Source: Pseudomonadota bacterium
GTDB taxonomy: Bacteria > Pseudomonadota > Alphaproteobacteria > Acetobacterales > Acetobacteraceae
NCBI GenBank assembly: GCA_021808055.1
Contig: JAKBCH010000035.1
Span: forward strand, 1 to 19,164
Length of the DNA: 19,164 nt
Direction: 5' to 3'
Below the pieces are notes generated by a model, which made no database searches, was not told the origin of the DNA, and worked only from the letters and a program-made list of their open reading frames with translations. A program made the translations under genes and the position numbers. Positions 1 to 7,035 of this stretch are shown here, piece by piece; within the stretch, counting starts at the first letter, position 1; every line of letters starts with the position of its first letter.

Positions 1-74
1 GCGCCCTGAAATTTCTGCCGCGCGGGCAGCGGGCGGGGCCAGGTATCCACCTCCGGGCCGATAGGCAGGGTCAT
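1..74 (-). CDS. N-terminal fragment of a probable GNAT acetyltransferase
   Basis: Only about the first 24 codons are in the window, reading leftward from an ATG at 74-72. The ATG overlaps the TGA stop of hldE (76-74) in an ATGA arrangement, which is what translationally coupled genes look like. The peptide begins MTLPIGPEVDTWPRPLPAR. The pattern 'GP-x-VD-x-x-PRPLP' resembles the N-terminus of RimJ/RimL-type GNAT acetyltransferases, which often start with a 'lGp.Vdw.prp.P' segment before the acetyl-CoA fold. No catalytic motif is visible, so the family call is an inference from a short stretch; the existence of a coding start is better supported than its identity. Confidence 0.45.
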   Translation of the reverse strand, partial: MTLPIGPEVDTWPRPLPARQKFQG

Positions 75-1546
75 CAGCCGCGCAGCCTGGCCAGCGTGGC
101 GGTGGTGGAATGCCCCGGCAGCAATTGCGCCAAGGCGACGCTGCCGCCCCAGCTTTCCACGAGGTCTGCGCCGACCACCGTCTCGCGGGTGTAATCAGCG
201 CCTTTTATCAGCAGATCTGGTTTGATGCGCTTGATCAGCTCAATCGGCGTGTCTTCTTCGAACAAACAAACCAGATCGACCGAGGCGAGGGAGGCCAGCA
301 CGGCGGCGCGCGCGGCCTCGCCCTGGGCCGGGCGGCTTTCGCCTTTCAGGCGCTTTACCGAGGCGTCGGCATTGATACCCACGATCAGCCGGTCGCACAT
401 CGCCCTGCATTGCTCCAGCAGATGCACATGGCCCGGATGCAGAAGGTCGAAACAGCCATTGGTGAAACCGACCTTGTAGCCGCGCAGGCGCCAGCGTTCA
501 GCGGCTTCCGCTGCGGCGGCGGGGGTGACGACTTTTTGCAGCGCTCCGGTCGCGGGGGCGATATGGGCGAGGATATCAGATGGCCGCGCCACGGCGGTGC
601 CCACTTTGCCCACCACAATGCCCGCCGCGATGTTGGCGAGCCGTGCTGCATCCGCCAGCGGCACCTCGGCGGCGATGCCGGCAGCGAGGGTTGCAACCAC
701 CGTGTCGCCAGCACCGGAAACGTCGAACACATCCCGCGCCTCGCCAGGGAAATGCCGTACGTCATCCGGTGTAATCAGGCTCATGCCGTCTTCAGAGCGC
801 GTCACCAGCACGGCACCAAATTCATGGCGGTGCAGCAACGCCTGGGCGGCGGCGACAATCTCGGCCTCGGTTGCCACCGGCATGTCTGTCGCCTCGGCCA
901 GTTCCTTGCGGTTGGGGGTGACAATATCCGCGCCGTGGTAGCGGGCATAATCGCGCCCCTTGGGGTCCACGATGATCTTGCGCCCCAGTTTTTTCGCACC
1001 TTCGATAAGCGCGGCGCAGACCGGCGCGCTCAACACACCCTTGCGGTAATCGGAAAGCACGGTGACGGAAGTGGCAGCCATGGCGTCGAGCGCGATCTTC
1101 ACCAACCGTTCGGAAAGTTTTTCTGGCAAAGCCAGCGTCTCCTCGCGGTCGGCGCGGATAAGGTGCTGGCCTTGCGCGATGTAACGCGTTTTCAGCGTGG
1201 TGGTGCGGCCGTTCTGCACCAGCAGCCAGGGTTCCACATGGTCCTGCCCGCCGATGAGACCGGTAAGGTCTGAGCCTGCCTGGTCATCGCCCACCACCGA
1301 GACGAAGGCGGCCGAGGCATCCAGCGCCGTGAGGTTACGCACCACATTACCAGCCCCGCCGGGCATCGCCACCTCGCGGGTGACGGTGAGGATGGGCACC
1401 GGTGCCTCAGGGCTCACGCGTGCCACGTCGCCGTACACGTAACGGTCCAGCATCGCGTCTCCCACCACCAGCACGCTGGCGCGGGGGAAGCGTTTTACAT
1501 GGGCAGCGAAATCGGTGGCGGCGGCTGTTATGGAATCTTGGGCCAT
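74..1546 (-). CDS. hldE: bifunctional heptose-7-phosphate kinase / heptose-1-phosphate adenylyltransferase HldE (RfaE)
   Basis: This 490-residue cytoplasmic protein has the two-domain HldE architecture. The N-terminal ribokinase-like kinase (about residues 20-330) phosphorylates D-glycero-D-manno-heptose 7-phosphate at C1. It shows 'VVGDAMLDRYVYG', the substrate-side 'GGAGNVVRN' and the catalytic GAGD motif at residues 278-281 (D281 is the expected base). The C-terminal nucleotidyltransferase (about 355-490) adds AMP and carries 'GCFDLLHPGHV' at 364-374, with HxGH in the form HPGH. Both activities feed ADP-heptose synthesis for the lipopolysaccharide inner core. Length is normal for a fused HldE. 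The gene is divergent from hslO and its stop overlaps the next gene's start. The start at 1546 has no Shine-Dalgarno, but a promoter-like pair ends six bases upstream (see 1553-1581), so the mRNA may be leaderless. Confidence 0.95.
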   Translation of the reverse strand: MAQDSITAAATDFAAHVKRFPRASVLVVGDAMLDRYVYGDVARVSPEAPVPILTVTREVAMPGGAGNVVRNLTALDASAAFVSVVGDDQAGSDLTGLIGGQDHVEPWLLVQNGRTTTLKTRYIAQGQHLIRADREETLALPEKLSERLVKIALDAMAATSVTVLSDYRKGVLSAPVCAALIEGAKKLGRKIIVDPKGRDYARYHGADIVTPNRKELAEATDMPVATEAEIVAAAQALLHRHEFGAVLVTRSEDGMSLITPDDVRHFPGEARDVFDVSGAGDTVVATLAAGIAAEVPLADAARLANIAAGIVVGKVGTAVARPSDILAHIAPATGALQKVVTPAAAAEAAERWRLRGYKVGFTNGCFDLLHPGHVHLLEQCRAMCDRLIVGINADASVKRLKGESRPAQGEAARAAVLASLASVDLVCLFEEDTPIELIKRIKPDLLIKGADYTRETVVGADLVESWGGSVALAQLLPGHSTTATLARLRG

Positions 1547-1552
1547 GGGAAA

Positions 1553-1581
1553 CCGCTAACGCGCCCCCGGCCTTCTGGCAA
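1553..1581 (-). promoter_or_regulatory. candidate hldE promoter, leaderless geometry
   Basis: Read on the minus strand, TTGCCA (1581-1576, five of six to TTGACA) is followed by a 17-base spacer and TAGCGG (1558-1553, matching T1 and A2 of the -10 box). Six bases separate the -10 box from the ATG at 1546, so the expected first transcribed base would be at or next to the start codon. The -10 match is weak and no transcript data are available. Confidence 0.4.
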
Positions 1582-1612
1582 CGGCGGTAAAACATGCTTA
1601 TCTGGCACCATC

Positions 1613-2575
1613 ATGACAGAGCTTCCCGCGTTTCTAGATTCCACCCGGCCCCTGGTACCTGATCTTTCCGTGCCGCGTGGCGTCACCCCGTTTTATCTGC
1701 CCGAGCGCCCCGTGCGCGGGCGGCTGGTGCGGCTGGGGCCCCTGGGGGCTACGCTGCTCTCCCGCCACGAGCATCCGGCCCCGGTGCGGGTGCTGCTGGG
1801 CCAGGCGCTGGCGCTGGCGGCAGGGCTTTCCACGGCACTGAAATTCAAGGGATCTTTCTCCATTCAGGTGCGCGGCGATGGCCCGGTGCCGATGCTGGTG
1901 GTGGATTGCACAGAGGCTGGTGCCCTACGCGGCTATGTGCGGGAAGCGGAGAATGCTGAAATTCCCGAGGGTGCCTCCGCCCGGCAATTGCTGGGCAATG
2001 GTTATATCGCCTTCACCGTGGACCAGGGGCTGGACAAGGATCCGAGCCAGGGGATTGTGGCCATTGAGGGCGAAACGCTGGCGGAGATGGCGGAATATTA
2101 TTTCAGCACGTCCGAACAATTGCCCGCCCGTATTTTTCTGGCGGCGGCGGAAACCGAAAGCGGCTGGCGGGCCTCAGCACTGGTTTTGGAGCGTGTGGCG
2201 GGCGCTGGCGGCGTGGGGCTGGAGCTTTCCGAGGACGACCAGACGGAAGCCTGGCGCACTGCAAGCATTCTGGCCGATACCATCACGGATGAAGAATTGC
2301 TGGATGACGCGCTGCCCCCGGAACGGCTGCTCTACCGGCTGTTTCATATAGAGGGTGTGGCGGTTTCTCGGCCGCGGGCGTTAAGCTTTGGCTGCCGTTG
2401 CTCGCGCCAGCGCCTGGGCGGCATATTAGAAGGGTTCAATCAGGATGATCTGGACCATATGTCGGTGGAAGGGCAGATCATCATGACCTGCGAGTTTTGC
2501 AATTTTGATTTCCGTTTCGCTCGCGAAGATGTAGCCGGGCGGCCAAACACCACAGAAGCAGGAGCACCCGAATGA
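1613..2575 (+). CDS. hslO: redox-regulated holdase chaperone Hsp33 (HslO)
   Basis: This 320-residue cytoplasmic chaperone is activated by oxidation and binds unfolding proteins during oxidative stress. The N-terminal Hsp33 fold includes 'LLGQALALAAGLSTALKFKG' (the lid helix and substrate face) and the conserved 'YFSTSEQLP' element. The C-terminal zinc switch is intact: CxC in 'FGCRCSRQR' (C261, C263) and CxxC in 'TCEFC' (C293, C296). These four thiolates hold zinc when reduced and form disulfides when oxidised. Length is a little above the usual 290 or so because of a short N-terminal and C-terminal extension. The ATG at 1613 is chosen because an upstream in-frame ATG (1499) lies inside hldE and adds residues unlike the family. 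Its TGA overlaps the ATG of the lipoprotein gene, implying an operon. Confidence 0.95.
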   Translation: MTELPAFLDSTRPLVPDLSVPRGVTPFYLPERPVRGRLVRLGPLGATLLSRHEHPAPVRVLLGQALALAAGLSTALKFKGSFSIQVRGDGPVPMLVVDCTEAGALRGYVREAENAEIPEGASARQLLGNGYIAFTVDQGLDKDPSQGIVAIEGETLAEMAEYYFSTSEQLPARIFLAAAETESGWRASALVLERVAGAGGVGLELSEDDQTEAWRTASILADTITDEELLDDALPPERLLYRLFHIEGVAVSRPRALSFGCRCSRQRLGGILEGFNQDDLDHMSVEGQIIMTCEFCNFDFRFAREDVAGRPNTTEAGAPE

Positions 2576-3288
2576 AAAAACTGGTTTTCGCACTTCCCCT
2601 TCTGGCCCTGGCCTCTTGCGGCTCAACCCCGCCGGCGCAAACCTTCGCACCGCTGGATTATTCCTATCTGCCGCCGATCCTGCTGAAGGTTAGCCAGGTG
2701 GATGTTGTTAACAATTATGTGCCCACGCCTTCTCAGGTGCAGGCAGCCGGGCTGGACCCAGCACCCCCCGCCGATACGCTGATGACGATGCTGCACGCGC
2801 GGCTGCAACCCGCGGGCCAGCCAGGCACCGCGACGGTGGCCGTGCAAAATGCTTATGTGGATAATGTAAATGGCAATCTGACCGGTGCAATGACAGTGGA
2901 TTTGAACCTCGCCAGCGCCGATGGGCACACGACTGGGTTTACGGAGGCCAGTGTGAGCGCCAGCCAGACGGCTCCCGACTCCAGCAACCCGGATGATACG
3001 CGGGCTGCTCTTTACGCACTGACCAAGCAATTGATGACGCAAATGAATGTGCAGTTGCAGTATCAGATTCAGAAAAATCTGCCGAGCTGGGTTTCTTGGA
3101 CGAGCAGCGGCGCAACGCCTGGCACAACGCCCGCAGCAAGCGGGATTCAGGCTGCCCCGCTGGCCGCCCCGCCGGGCACTGCCGTGACACCGACAATCAC
3201 CGCCGCGCCTGCTCCCTTGAATGGGAATGCCGCTGTGCCGAGCTATTTGCCAGGGGCAGGCCCTGCGGCGCTGGGGGCCACGCCATGA
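2572..3288 (+). CDS. lipoprotein of unknown function
   Basis: I do not recognise a characterised family. The 238-residue product starts MKKLVFALPLLALASC, a classical type II signal peptide with lipobox LASC, so Cys16 should be lipidated and the mature protein tethered to a membrane facing the periplasm. Residues about 25-175 look like one folded domain: hydrophobic strands such as 'PPILLKVSQVDVVNNYVP' and 'GTATVAVQNAYVDNV', then a helical 'ALYALTKQLMTQMNVQLQYQIQKNLP'. Beyond about residue 180 the sequence is Ala/Pro/Thr/Gly-rich low complexity and probably disordered or wall-spanning. The start overlaps the hslO stop (ATGA) and its own stop overlaps the cupin gene start, so the three genes are likely co-translated. 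An envelope role is inferred from the lipobox only. Confidence 0.85.
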   Translation: MKKLVFALPLLALASCGSTPPAQTFAPLDYSYLPPILLKVSQVDVVNNYVPTPSQVQAAGLDPAPPADTLMTMLHARLQPAGQPGTATVAVQNAYVDNVNGNLTGAMTVDLNLASADGHTTGFTEASVSASQTAPDSSNPDDTRAALYALTKQLMTQMNVQLQYQIQKNLPSWVSWTSSGATPGTTPAASGIQAAPLAAPPGTAVTPTITAAPAPLNGNAAVPSYLPGAGPAALGATP

Positions 3289-3629
3289 CGCGTTTGGCCC
3301 TGCTGCCGCGCGCGGGCGGCGCGGAATGGGAGGAGGTGGCAGCGGAGAAGTTGATCGCGGGTGCGCCCAAAACCCGCACCATCATGCTTTATGAGAACAG
3401 CGCGCGGGGCCTTGCCGCCGGGGAGTGGGAAGCCAGCACCGGCAAATGGCGCATTGCCTACACGGAGTGGGAGTATATGGAGATCATCTCGGGCACTTGC
3501 GTGGTAGAAGGCGATGATGGCCGCCGGATTGAGGCCGGGCCGGGCGACAAATTTGTTATTGAGCCAGGCTTTACCGGTACCTGGGAGGTGCTTTCCCCTA
3601 TGCGTAAGTCCTGGGTGATCCACGACTAG
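3285..3629 (+). CDS. small cupin-domain protein (Cupin_3/DUF861-like)
   Basis: This 114-residue protein is a single cupin barrel of the Cupin_3 (DUF861) type. The diagnostic stretch is '[16 protein letters not shown]' followed by '[13 protein letters not shown]' and '[15 protein letters not shown]', the usual order of cupin motif 1, the PGD turn, and the tryptophan-containing last strand. Cupin motif 1 normally supplies HxH metal ligands; here those places are Trp/Tyr/Met and no histidine is present until the penultimate residue, so a canonical metal site is not visible and the enzymatic role, if any, is unknown. It overlaps the lipoprotein stop by four bases (ATGA), making it the third gene of the hslO operon. 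Small proteins of this type are often annotated ethanolamine/ureidoglycine-like cupins, but no such assignment is supported here. Confidence 0.85.
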   Translation: MTRLALLPRAGGAEWEEVAAEKLIAGAPKTRTIMLYENSARGLAAGEWEASTGKWRIAYTEWEYMEIISGTCVVEGDDGRRIEAGPGDKFVIEPGFTGTWEVLSPMRKSWVIHD

Positions 3630-3648
3630 CTGGATTGACGCATGGTGC

Positions 3649-3677
3649 TTGACGCCACGCGCCGGGCGGTTTAGACG
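3649..3677 (+). promoter_or_regulatory. candidate rpsT promoter
   Basis: TTGACG (3649-3654, five of six to the -35 consensus) is followed 17 bases later by TAGACG (3672-3677; TTAGAC at 3671 gives 16). A second TTGACG lies at 3635-3640. Transcription would start near 3684, leaving a leader of about 30 bases. The -35 box is strong, the -10 box weak, a pattern common in alphaproteobacterial housekeeping promoters. Confidence 0.5.
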
Positions 3678-3714
3678 GCGCGCTCTATTACACATCTTCT
3701 TTTGTTCGGACATC

Positions 3715-3984
3715 ATGGCCAATATCGCATCTGCCCAGAAACGCATCCGCCAGACGCTGAAGCGCACGGCGCGCAACAAGGCGCGTAAGTCCCGCGTGCA
3801 CAGTTTCATCCGTAAGGTTGAGGAAGCTGTTGCCGCTGGAGATAAGGACGCTGCTCAGACCGCTTTCCGCGACATGCAGCCTGAGTTGCAGCGTGCGGCG
3901 GGCAAAGGCGTGCTGAAGGCCAATGCGGTCTCGCGGAAAATTTCCCGTCTCTCAGCTCGCATCAAGGCTGTCGTTGCGGCCTGA
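3715..3984 (+). CDS. rpsT: 30S ribosomal protein S20 (bS20)
   Basis: This 89-residue, strongly basic, helical protein matches S20 along its whole length. It starts '[17 protein letters not shown]', continues '[21 protein letters not shown]' and ends with '[23 protein letters not shown]', where the 'KG-x-x-K-x-N-x-x-x-R-K-x-S-R-L' block is diagnostic. S20 is a primary binder of 16S rRNA helices in the body of the small subunit. The ATG at 3715 is chosen over an in-frame upstream start at 3649 because the conserved MANI begins here. rpsT directly before dnaA is a familiar order in alphaproteobacteria. Two hairpin terminators follow, separating it from dnaA transcription. Confidence 0.97.
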   Translation: MANIASAQKRIRQTLKRTARNKARKSRVHSFIRKVEEAVAAGDKDAAQTAFRDMQPELQRAAGKGVLKANAVSRKISRLSARIKAVVAA

Positions 3985-4015
3985 GCAAGGCTAATAATGT
4001 AGCCTTGTTTCGTTT
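3985..4015 (+). terminator. intrinsic terminator 1 of rpsT
   Basis: CAAGGCT (3986-3992), an eight-base loop and AGCCTTG (4001-4007) form a perfect 7-bp stem starting two bases after the rpsT stop. TTTCGTTT follows at 4008-4015. Stem GC content is moderate and the T-run is interrupted. Confidence 0.75.
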
Positions 4016-4034
4016 AAAAATTTAGAATAAATTT

Positions 4035-4085
4035 AACCGCCGTCATCTTGTTGACATAACAAGAGATGGCGGTTTTTTCGTTTGC
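4035..4085 (+). terminator. strong intrinsic terminator 2 downstream of rpsT
   Basis: AACCGCC...TCTTGTT (4035-4052), a five-base loop GACAT (4053-4057) and AACAAGA...GGCGGTT (4058-4074) give two 7-bp helices separated by a small asymmetric internal loop. A run of six T residues (4073-4078) and CGTTT follow. This is the stronger of the two tandem terminators and should isolate dnaA from rpsT. Confidence 0.85.
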
Positions 4086-4365
4086 GCCGCTGCAATTGCC
4101 GCTCTTAGAGGGGCAGGGTGCCCCGATAAGAAACTTTATGATTTTAACTCATTGATAATAGACTATTTTTTTTAAATTTCAGCATCTTGGAGGCAAAGGC
4201 GAAGATTTTGAGTGCTTGCTTCGCAGGGTGATTTCAACCTACACTCAGCACCTCAATTGACCGTATTTGAATGTCTCATTTCTGCGAAAGTGATGCGCCT
4301 TTAGGTGCGCCACTTTGCGGGTTAGAGGTTTGCACGGCGGTTCTGGCAGGGGCGGGCAAAGCAGA

Positions 4366-5805
4366 ATGGCTATCAATCTGGAGATCAACTCCTCTGGCAA
4401 AGGTGGTGTTGCGCCACAAAATTCTTCATTATGGAATGAGGAAGCTCGTTTGGCAGAGCAATGGGGCCGCGTGCGTGCCCGTCTGCAGGCTGAGGTTGGC
4501 GAGGTGGAATATCGCACCTGGTTGAAGCAGGTGAGCTTTGCCGGGATGGCGGGGGACGAGGCGGTGGTGATGCTGCCAACCCGCTTTCTGCGCGACTGGG
4601 TAAACAAGGAATATGGCGAGCTGATCGCGGCGTTCTGGCAGCAGGAAAATGCTGCTGTCAGGCGGATTGAGTTTCGCACCGGCGCGCCCGCCGCGCGCCC
4701 GGCGGCACCTGATCTGGCAGAGCCGCAGCAGGCGGCTGCACCGGCCTTAGCGCCGCAGCAACGTCCGGAAGCGATTGCAGCACTGGACCAACGTTTCACG
4801 TTCGAGACCTTTGTTGTCGGCAAGCCGAACGAGTTTGCCTATGCCTGTGCGCGGCGGGTGGCCGAGAGCCCGGCCACGCCGGGATTCAATCCGCTGTTCC
4901 TTTATGGCGGTGTCGGGTTGGGCAAGACCCATCTGATGCACGCCATCGCCTGGGAGCTGTCCACCAATGCGCGCGGCGGCCGTCCTGTGTCTGTCGCCTA
5001 CATGTCCGCCGAGCGGTTCATGTACCGCTTCATCAACGCGCTGCGCTCGCAATCCACGCTGGAATTCAAGAACGAGCTGCGCTCTGTCGATGTGCTGATG
5101 ATCGACGATCTGCAGTTCCTCATCGGCAAGGACAACACCCAGGAAGAATTCTTCCACACGTTCAATGCGCTGGTGGATGCGGGCAAACAGATTGTAATTT
5201 CCGCCGATAAATCCCCGTCCGATCTTTCAGGACTGGAGGACCGGCTGCGCACGCGCCTTGGCTGCGGCATGGTGGCGGATTTGCACGCCACCACTTTTGA
5301 ACTTCGTTACTCCATTCTGGAAGCGAAAGCCTTGCGCGCGGGCGTTGAGGTCCCGGGCAAGGTGGTGGAGTTTCTGGCCCGCAAGATCACCAGCAATAAC
5401 CGTGAACTGGAAGGGGCGCTGAACCGGCTGGTGGCACACGCCAATCTGTTCAACCGGCAGATTACGCTGGATACCGCGCATGAGGTGCTGCACGATGTGC
5501 TGAAGGCGCATGACCGCAAAATCTCCATCCAGGAAATTCAGAAGCGCGTTTGTGAGCATTACAACATACGAGTGGCGGAAATGTCCTCCGCCCGGCGGGC
5601 GCGCAACATCGCCAGGCCGCGCCAGGTGGCGATGTATCTGGCCAAGCAACTCACCTCCAAGAGCCTGCCGGATATCGGCCGGCATTTTGGCGACCGCGAT
5701 CATACCACGGTGATGCACGCGGTTTCGCGGATCAACGAGCTGATCGGCCAGGACGCCGCCTTCGCTGAGGATGTGGAGCTGTTGAAGCGCCTGCTGGAGA
5801 ATTAA
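4366..5805 (+). CDS. dnaA: chromosomal replication initiator DnaA
   Basis: This 479-residue AAA+ protein melts the chromosomal origin and loads helicase. Domain I (about residues 20-85) contains 'WGRVRARLQAEVGEVEYRTWLKQVSF'-type sequence with the W of the interaction surface. An Ala/Pro/Gln-rich linker (domain II) follows to about 135. Domain III carries Walker A GGVGLGKT (181-188, K187) and Walker B 'LMIDDLQFL' with D247/D248. Domain IV carries the DnaA signature, 'ARNIARPRQVAMYLAK' from about 412 and the box-reading 'GDRDHTTVMHA' (H446-T447-T448). The start at 4366 is the first ATG giving a normal N-terminus; a TTG at 4315 in frame adds 17 atypical residues. A recognisable Shine-Dalgarno is poor: the nearest AGGGG ends 13 bases upstream. 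Followed by dnaN after 101 bases. Confidence 0.97.
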   Translation: MAINLEINSSGKGGVAPQNSSLWNEEARLAEQWGRVRARLQAEVGEVEYRTWLKQVSFAGMAGDEAVVMLPTRFLRDWVNKEYGELIAAFWQQENAAVRRIEFRTGAPAARPAAPDLAEPQQAAAPALAPQQRPEAIAALDQRFTFETFVVGKPNEFAYACARRVAESPATPGFNPLFLYGGVGLGKTHLMHAIAWELSTNARGGRPVSVAYMSAERFMYRFINALRSQSTLEFKNELRSVDVLMIDDLQFLIGKDNTQEEFFHTFNALVDAGKQIVISADKSPSDLSGLEDRLRTRLGCGMVADLHATTFELRYSILEAKALRAGVEVPGKVVEFLARKITSNNRELEGALNRLVAHANLFNRQITLDTAHEVLHDVLKAHDRKISIQEIQKRVCEHYNIRVAEMSSARRARNIARPRQVAMYLAKQLTSKSLPDIGRHFGDRDHTTVMHAVSRINELIGQDAAFAEDVELLKRLLEN

Positions 5806-5857
5806 GTGCCCTTTAGTGGCGCTTCCCTCCTTGCGGTCCCCTTGCTAGTCTAAACCA

Positions 5858-5885
5858 CGAATCGGTCCAAGAATCCGCGGATTCG
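5858..5885. promoter_or_regulatory. GANTC cluster and palindrome upstream of dnaN
   Basis: Three GANTC sites fall within 26 bases: GAATC at 5859-5863, GAATC at 5871-5875 and GATTC at 5880-5884. The last two form the perfect 14-base palindrome GAATCCGCGGATTC (5871-5884); the outer pair CGAATC/GATTCG (5858-5863 and 5880-5885) is a second inverted repeat. GANTC is the methylation target of the alphaproteobacterial cell-cycle enzyme CcrM. The site lies 22-49 bases before the dnaN ATG. Confidence 0.55.
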
Positions 5886-5906
5886 GTCGCTGTTTGGAAG
5901 GGTGCC

Positions 5907-7034
5907 ATGAAGTTCAAGGCCGATCGCGCCACATTGATAAAGGCTCTCGCCCATGTGCAAAACGTGGTGGAGAAGCGCAACACCATTCCCATCCTCGCGA
6001 ATGTGCTGTTGCAGGTGAAAGACGGGAGGCTGACCATCGCCGCGACGGATCTTGAGATCTCGCTGGTGGAAGAGGTTGTGGCCGAAACGATGCGGGACGG
6101 TGCCATTACTGTGCCCGCTGCCACACTTTATGAAATTGTCCGCCGTCAGCCAGAGAATGCGGTGATCGAGCTCGACCATCCGGGTGGCGACGCACAACTG
6201 GCGCTTCGCGCCGGGCGCTATTCCACCAGCCTGGTCGCGCTTTCGGTGGAGGAGTTTCCGAAGCTCGATGCTGGCAGGCTCAGCCACCAATTCGTGCTCT
6301 CAGCGCAGGAGCTGCGCGGGTTGATCGACCGTACGCGCTTTGCCATCTCCACCGAGGAGACGCGCTATTACCTGAACGGCATTTATCTGCATGCGGCCGA
6401 AGGCGCGGATGGCCCGGTGCTTCGCGCCGTGGCAACAGATGGGCACCGCCTAGCCCGTGTTGAAGAACCGCTGCCTGAAGGTGCTGCGGGAATGCCGGGC
6501 ATTATCATTCCACGCAAAACCGTAACTGAACTCCGCAAGCTGCTGGATGAAGTGACTGGCGAGATGGAGACAGCCCTTTCCGAGACGCGGATTCAGTTCA
6601 GCATCGGCACGATGAAGCTGACCAGCAAGTTGATCGACGGCACCTTCCCTGATTACGACCGGGTGATCCCGCGCGGGAACGACAAGATTTTGCGCGTCGA
6701 CAAGAAGGATTTCAACGATGCCGTGGGCCGCGTTTCCGCCATTTCAGCGGAGAAACATCGTCCGGTGAAACTCTCGCTGGCCAAGGATCTGCTGGTGATC
6801 TCAGCCGCCTCTGCTGAGCAGGGTTCGGCTTCTGAGGAGTTAGGCGGCGATTTGGTGGATTACCAGTCCGGGCCTTTGGAAATCGGCTTCCAGGCGCGGT
6901 ATCTTTCCGATGTCATCGACCAGATTAAATCCGGCAAGGTAGAATTTGCCTTCGCTGACGGTGCCGCGCCGACACTGGTGCGCGAGGAGAATGACAGTTC
7001 CGCCGTGTATGTGCTGATGCCGATGCGGGTGTGA
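5907..7034 (+). CDS. dnaN: DNA polymerase III beta sliding clamp DnaN
   Basis: This 375-residue protein is a full-length beta clamp; the dimeric ring tethers DNA polymerase III to DNA. Three consecutive clamp domains of about 120 residues are evident. The N-terminus 'MKFKADRATLIKALAHVQNVVEKRNTIPIL' and 'LTIAATDLEISL' are family hallmarks; the middle shows 'AISTEETRYYLNGIYL' and 'VATDGHRLA'; the C-terminus ends 'SSAVYVLMPMRV', where the MPMR tail lines the partner-binding pocket. A weak Shine-Dalgarno (GGAAGGG) precedes the ATG. It stands in the classical dnaA-dnaN-recF order. The upstream gap carries clustered GANTC sites. Its TGA (7032-7034) is one base from the point where recF homology begins, suggesting termination-reinitiation. 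Confidence 0.97.
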   Translation: MKFKADRATLIKALAHVQNVVEKRNTIPILANVLLQVKDGRLTIAATDLEISLVEEVVAETMRDGAITVPAATLYEIVRRQPENAVIELDHPGGDAQLALRAGRYSTSLVALSVEEFPKLDAGRLSHQFVLSAQELRGLIDRTRFAISTEETRYYLNGIYLHAAEGADGPVLRAVATDGHRLARVEEPLPEGAAGMPGIIIPRKTVTELRKLLDEVTGEMETALSETRIQFSIGTMKLTSKLIDGTFPDYDRVIPRGNDKILRVDKKDFNDAVGRVSAISAEKHRPVKLSLAKDLLVISAASAEQGSASEELGGDLVDYQSGPLEIGFQARYLSDVIDQIKSGKVEFAFADGAAPTLVREENDSSAVYVLMPMRV

Positions 7035-7035
7035 G

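Larger units (their letters stand above)
3985..4365. other. gene-free rpsT-dnaA region, AT-rich, with leader hairpins
   Basis: This stretch of 381 bases holds no convincing gene. After the two terminators comes a short perfect hairpin (GGGGCA, GGG, TGCCCC at 4110-4124), then a clearly AT-rich tract (about 4131-4180) with a T8 run at 4166-4173 and a GATAAT at 4154-4159 that could be a -10 element. A 13-position stem with one A-C mismatch and two G-T wobbles forms between 4287-4299 and 4304-4316, about 50 bases before the dnaA ATG. I found no nine-base DnaA box close to TTATCCACA on either strand here, so I do not call an origin of replication. Confidence 0.6.

Noticed and set aside
110..1273. 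387-codon open frame on the plus strand.
   Set aside because: It is antisense to hldE, whose kinase and nucleotidyltransferase motifs are unmistakable.
1499..1612. Longer Hsp33 starting at 1499.
   Set aside because: It would run through the hldE start region on the opposite strand and add 38 residues not typical of Hsp33.
4144..4158. CtrA-type site TTAA-N7-TTAA in the dnaA upstream region.
   Set aside because: The second half is ATAA, so only one half-site is intact, and such matches are common in AT-rich DNA.
3985..4365. Origin of replication next to dnaA.
   Set aside because: AT-rich sequence is present, but no DnaA box resembling TTATCCACA was found on either strand; many alphaproteobacteria have the origin elsewhere.
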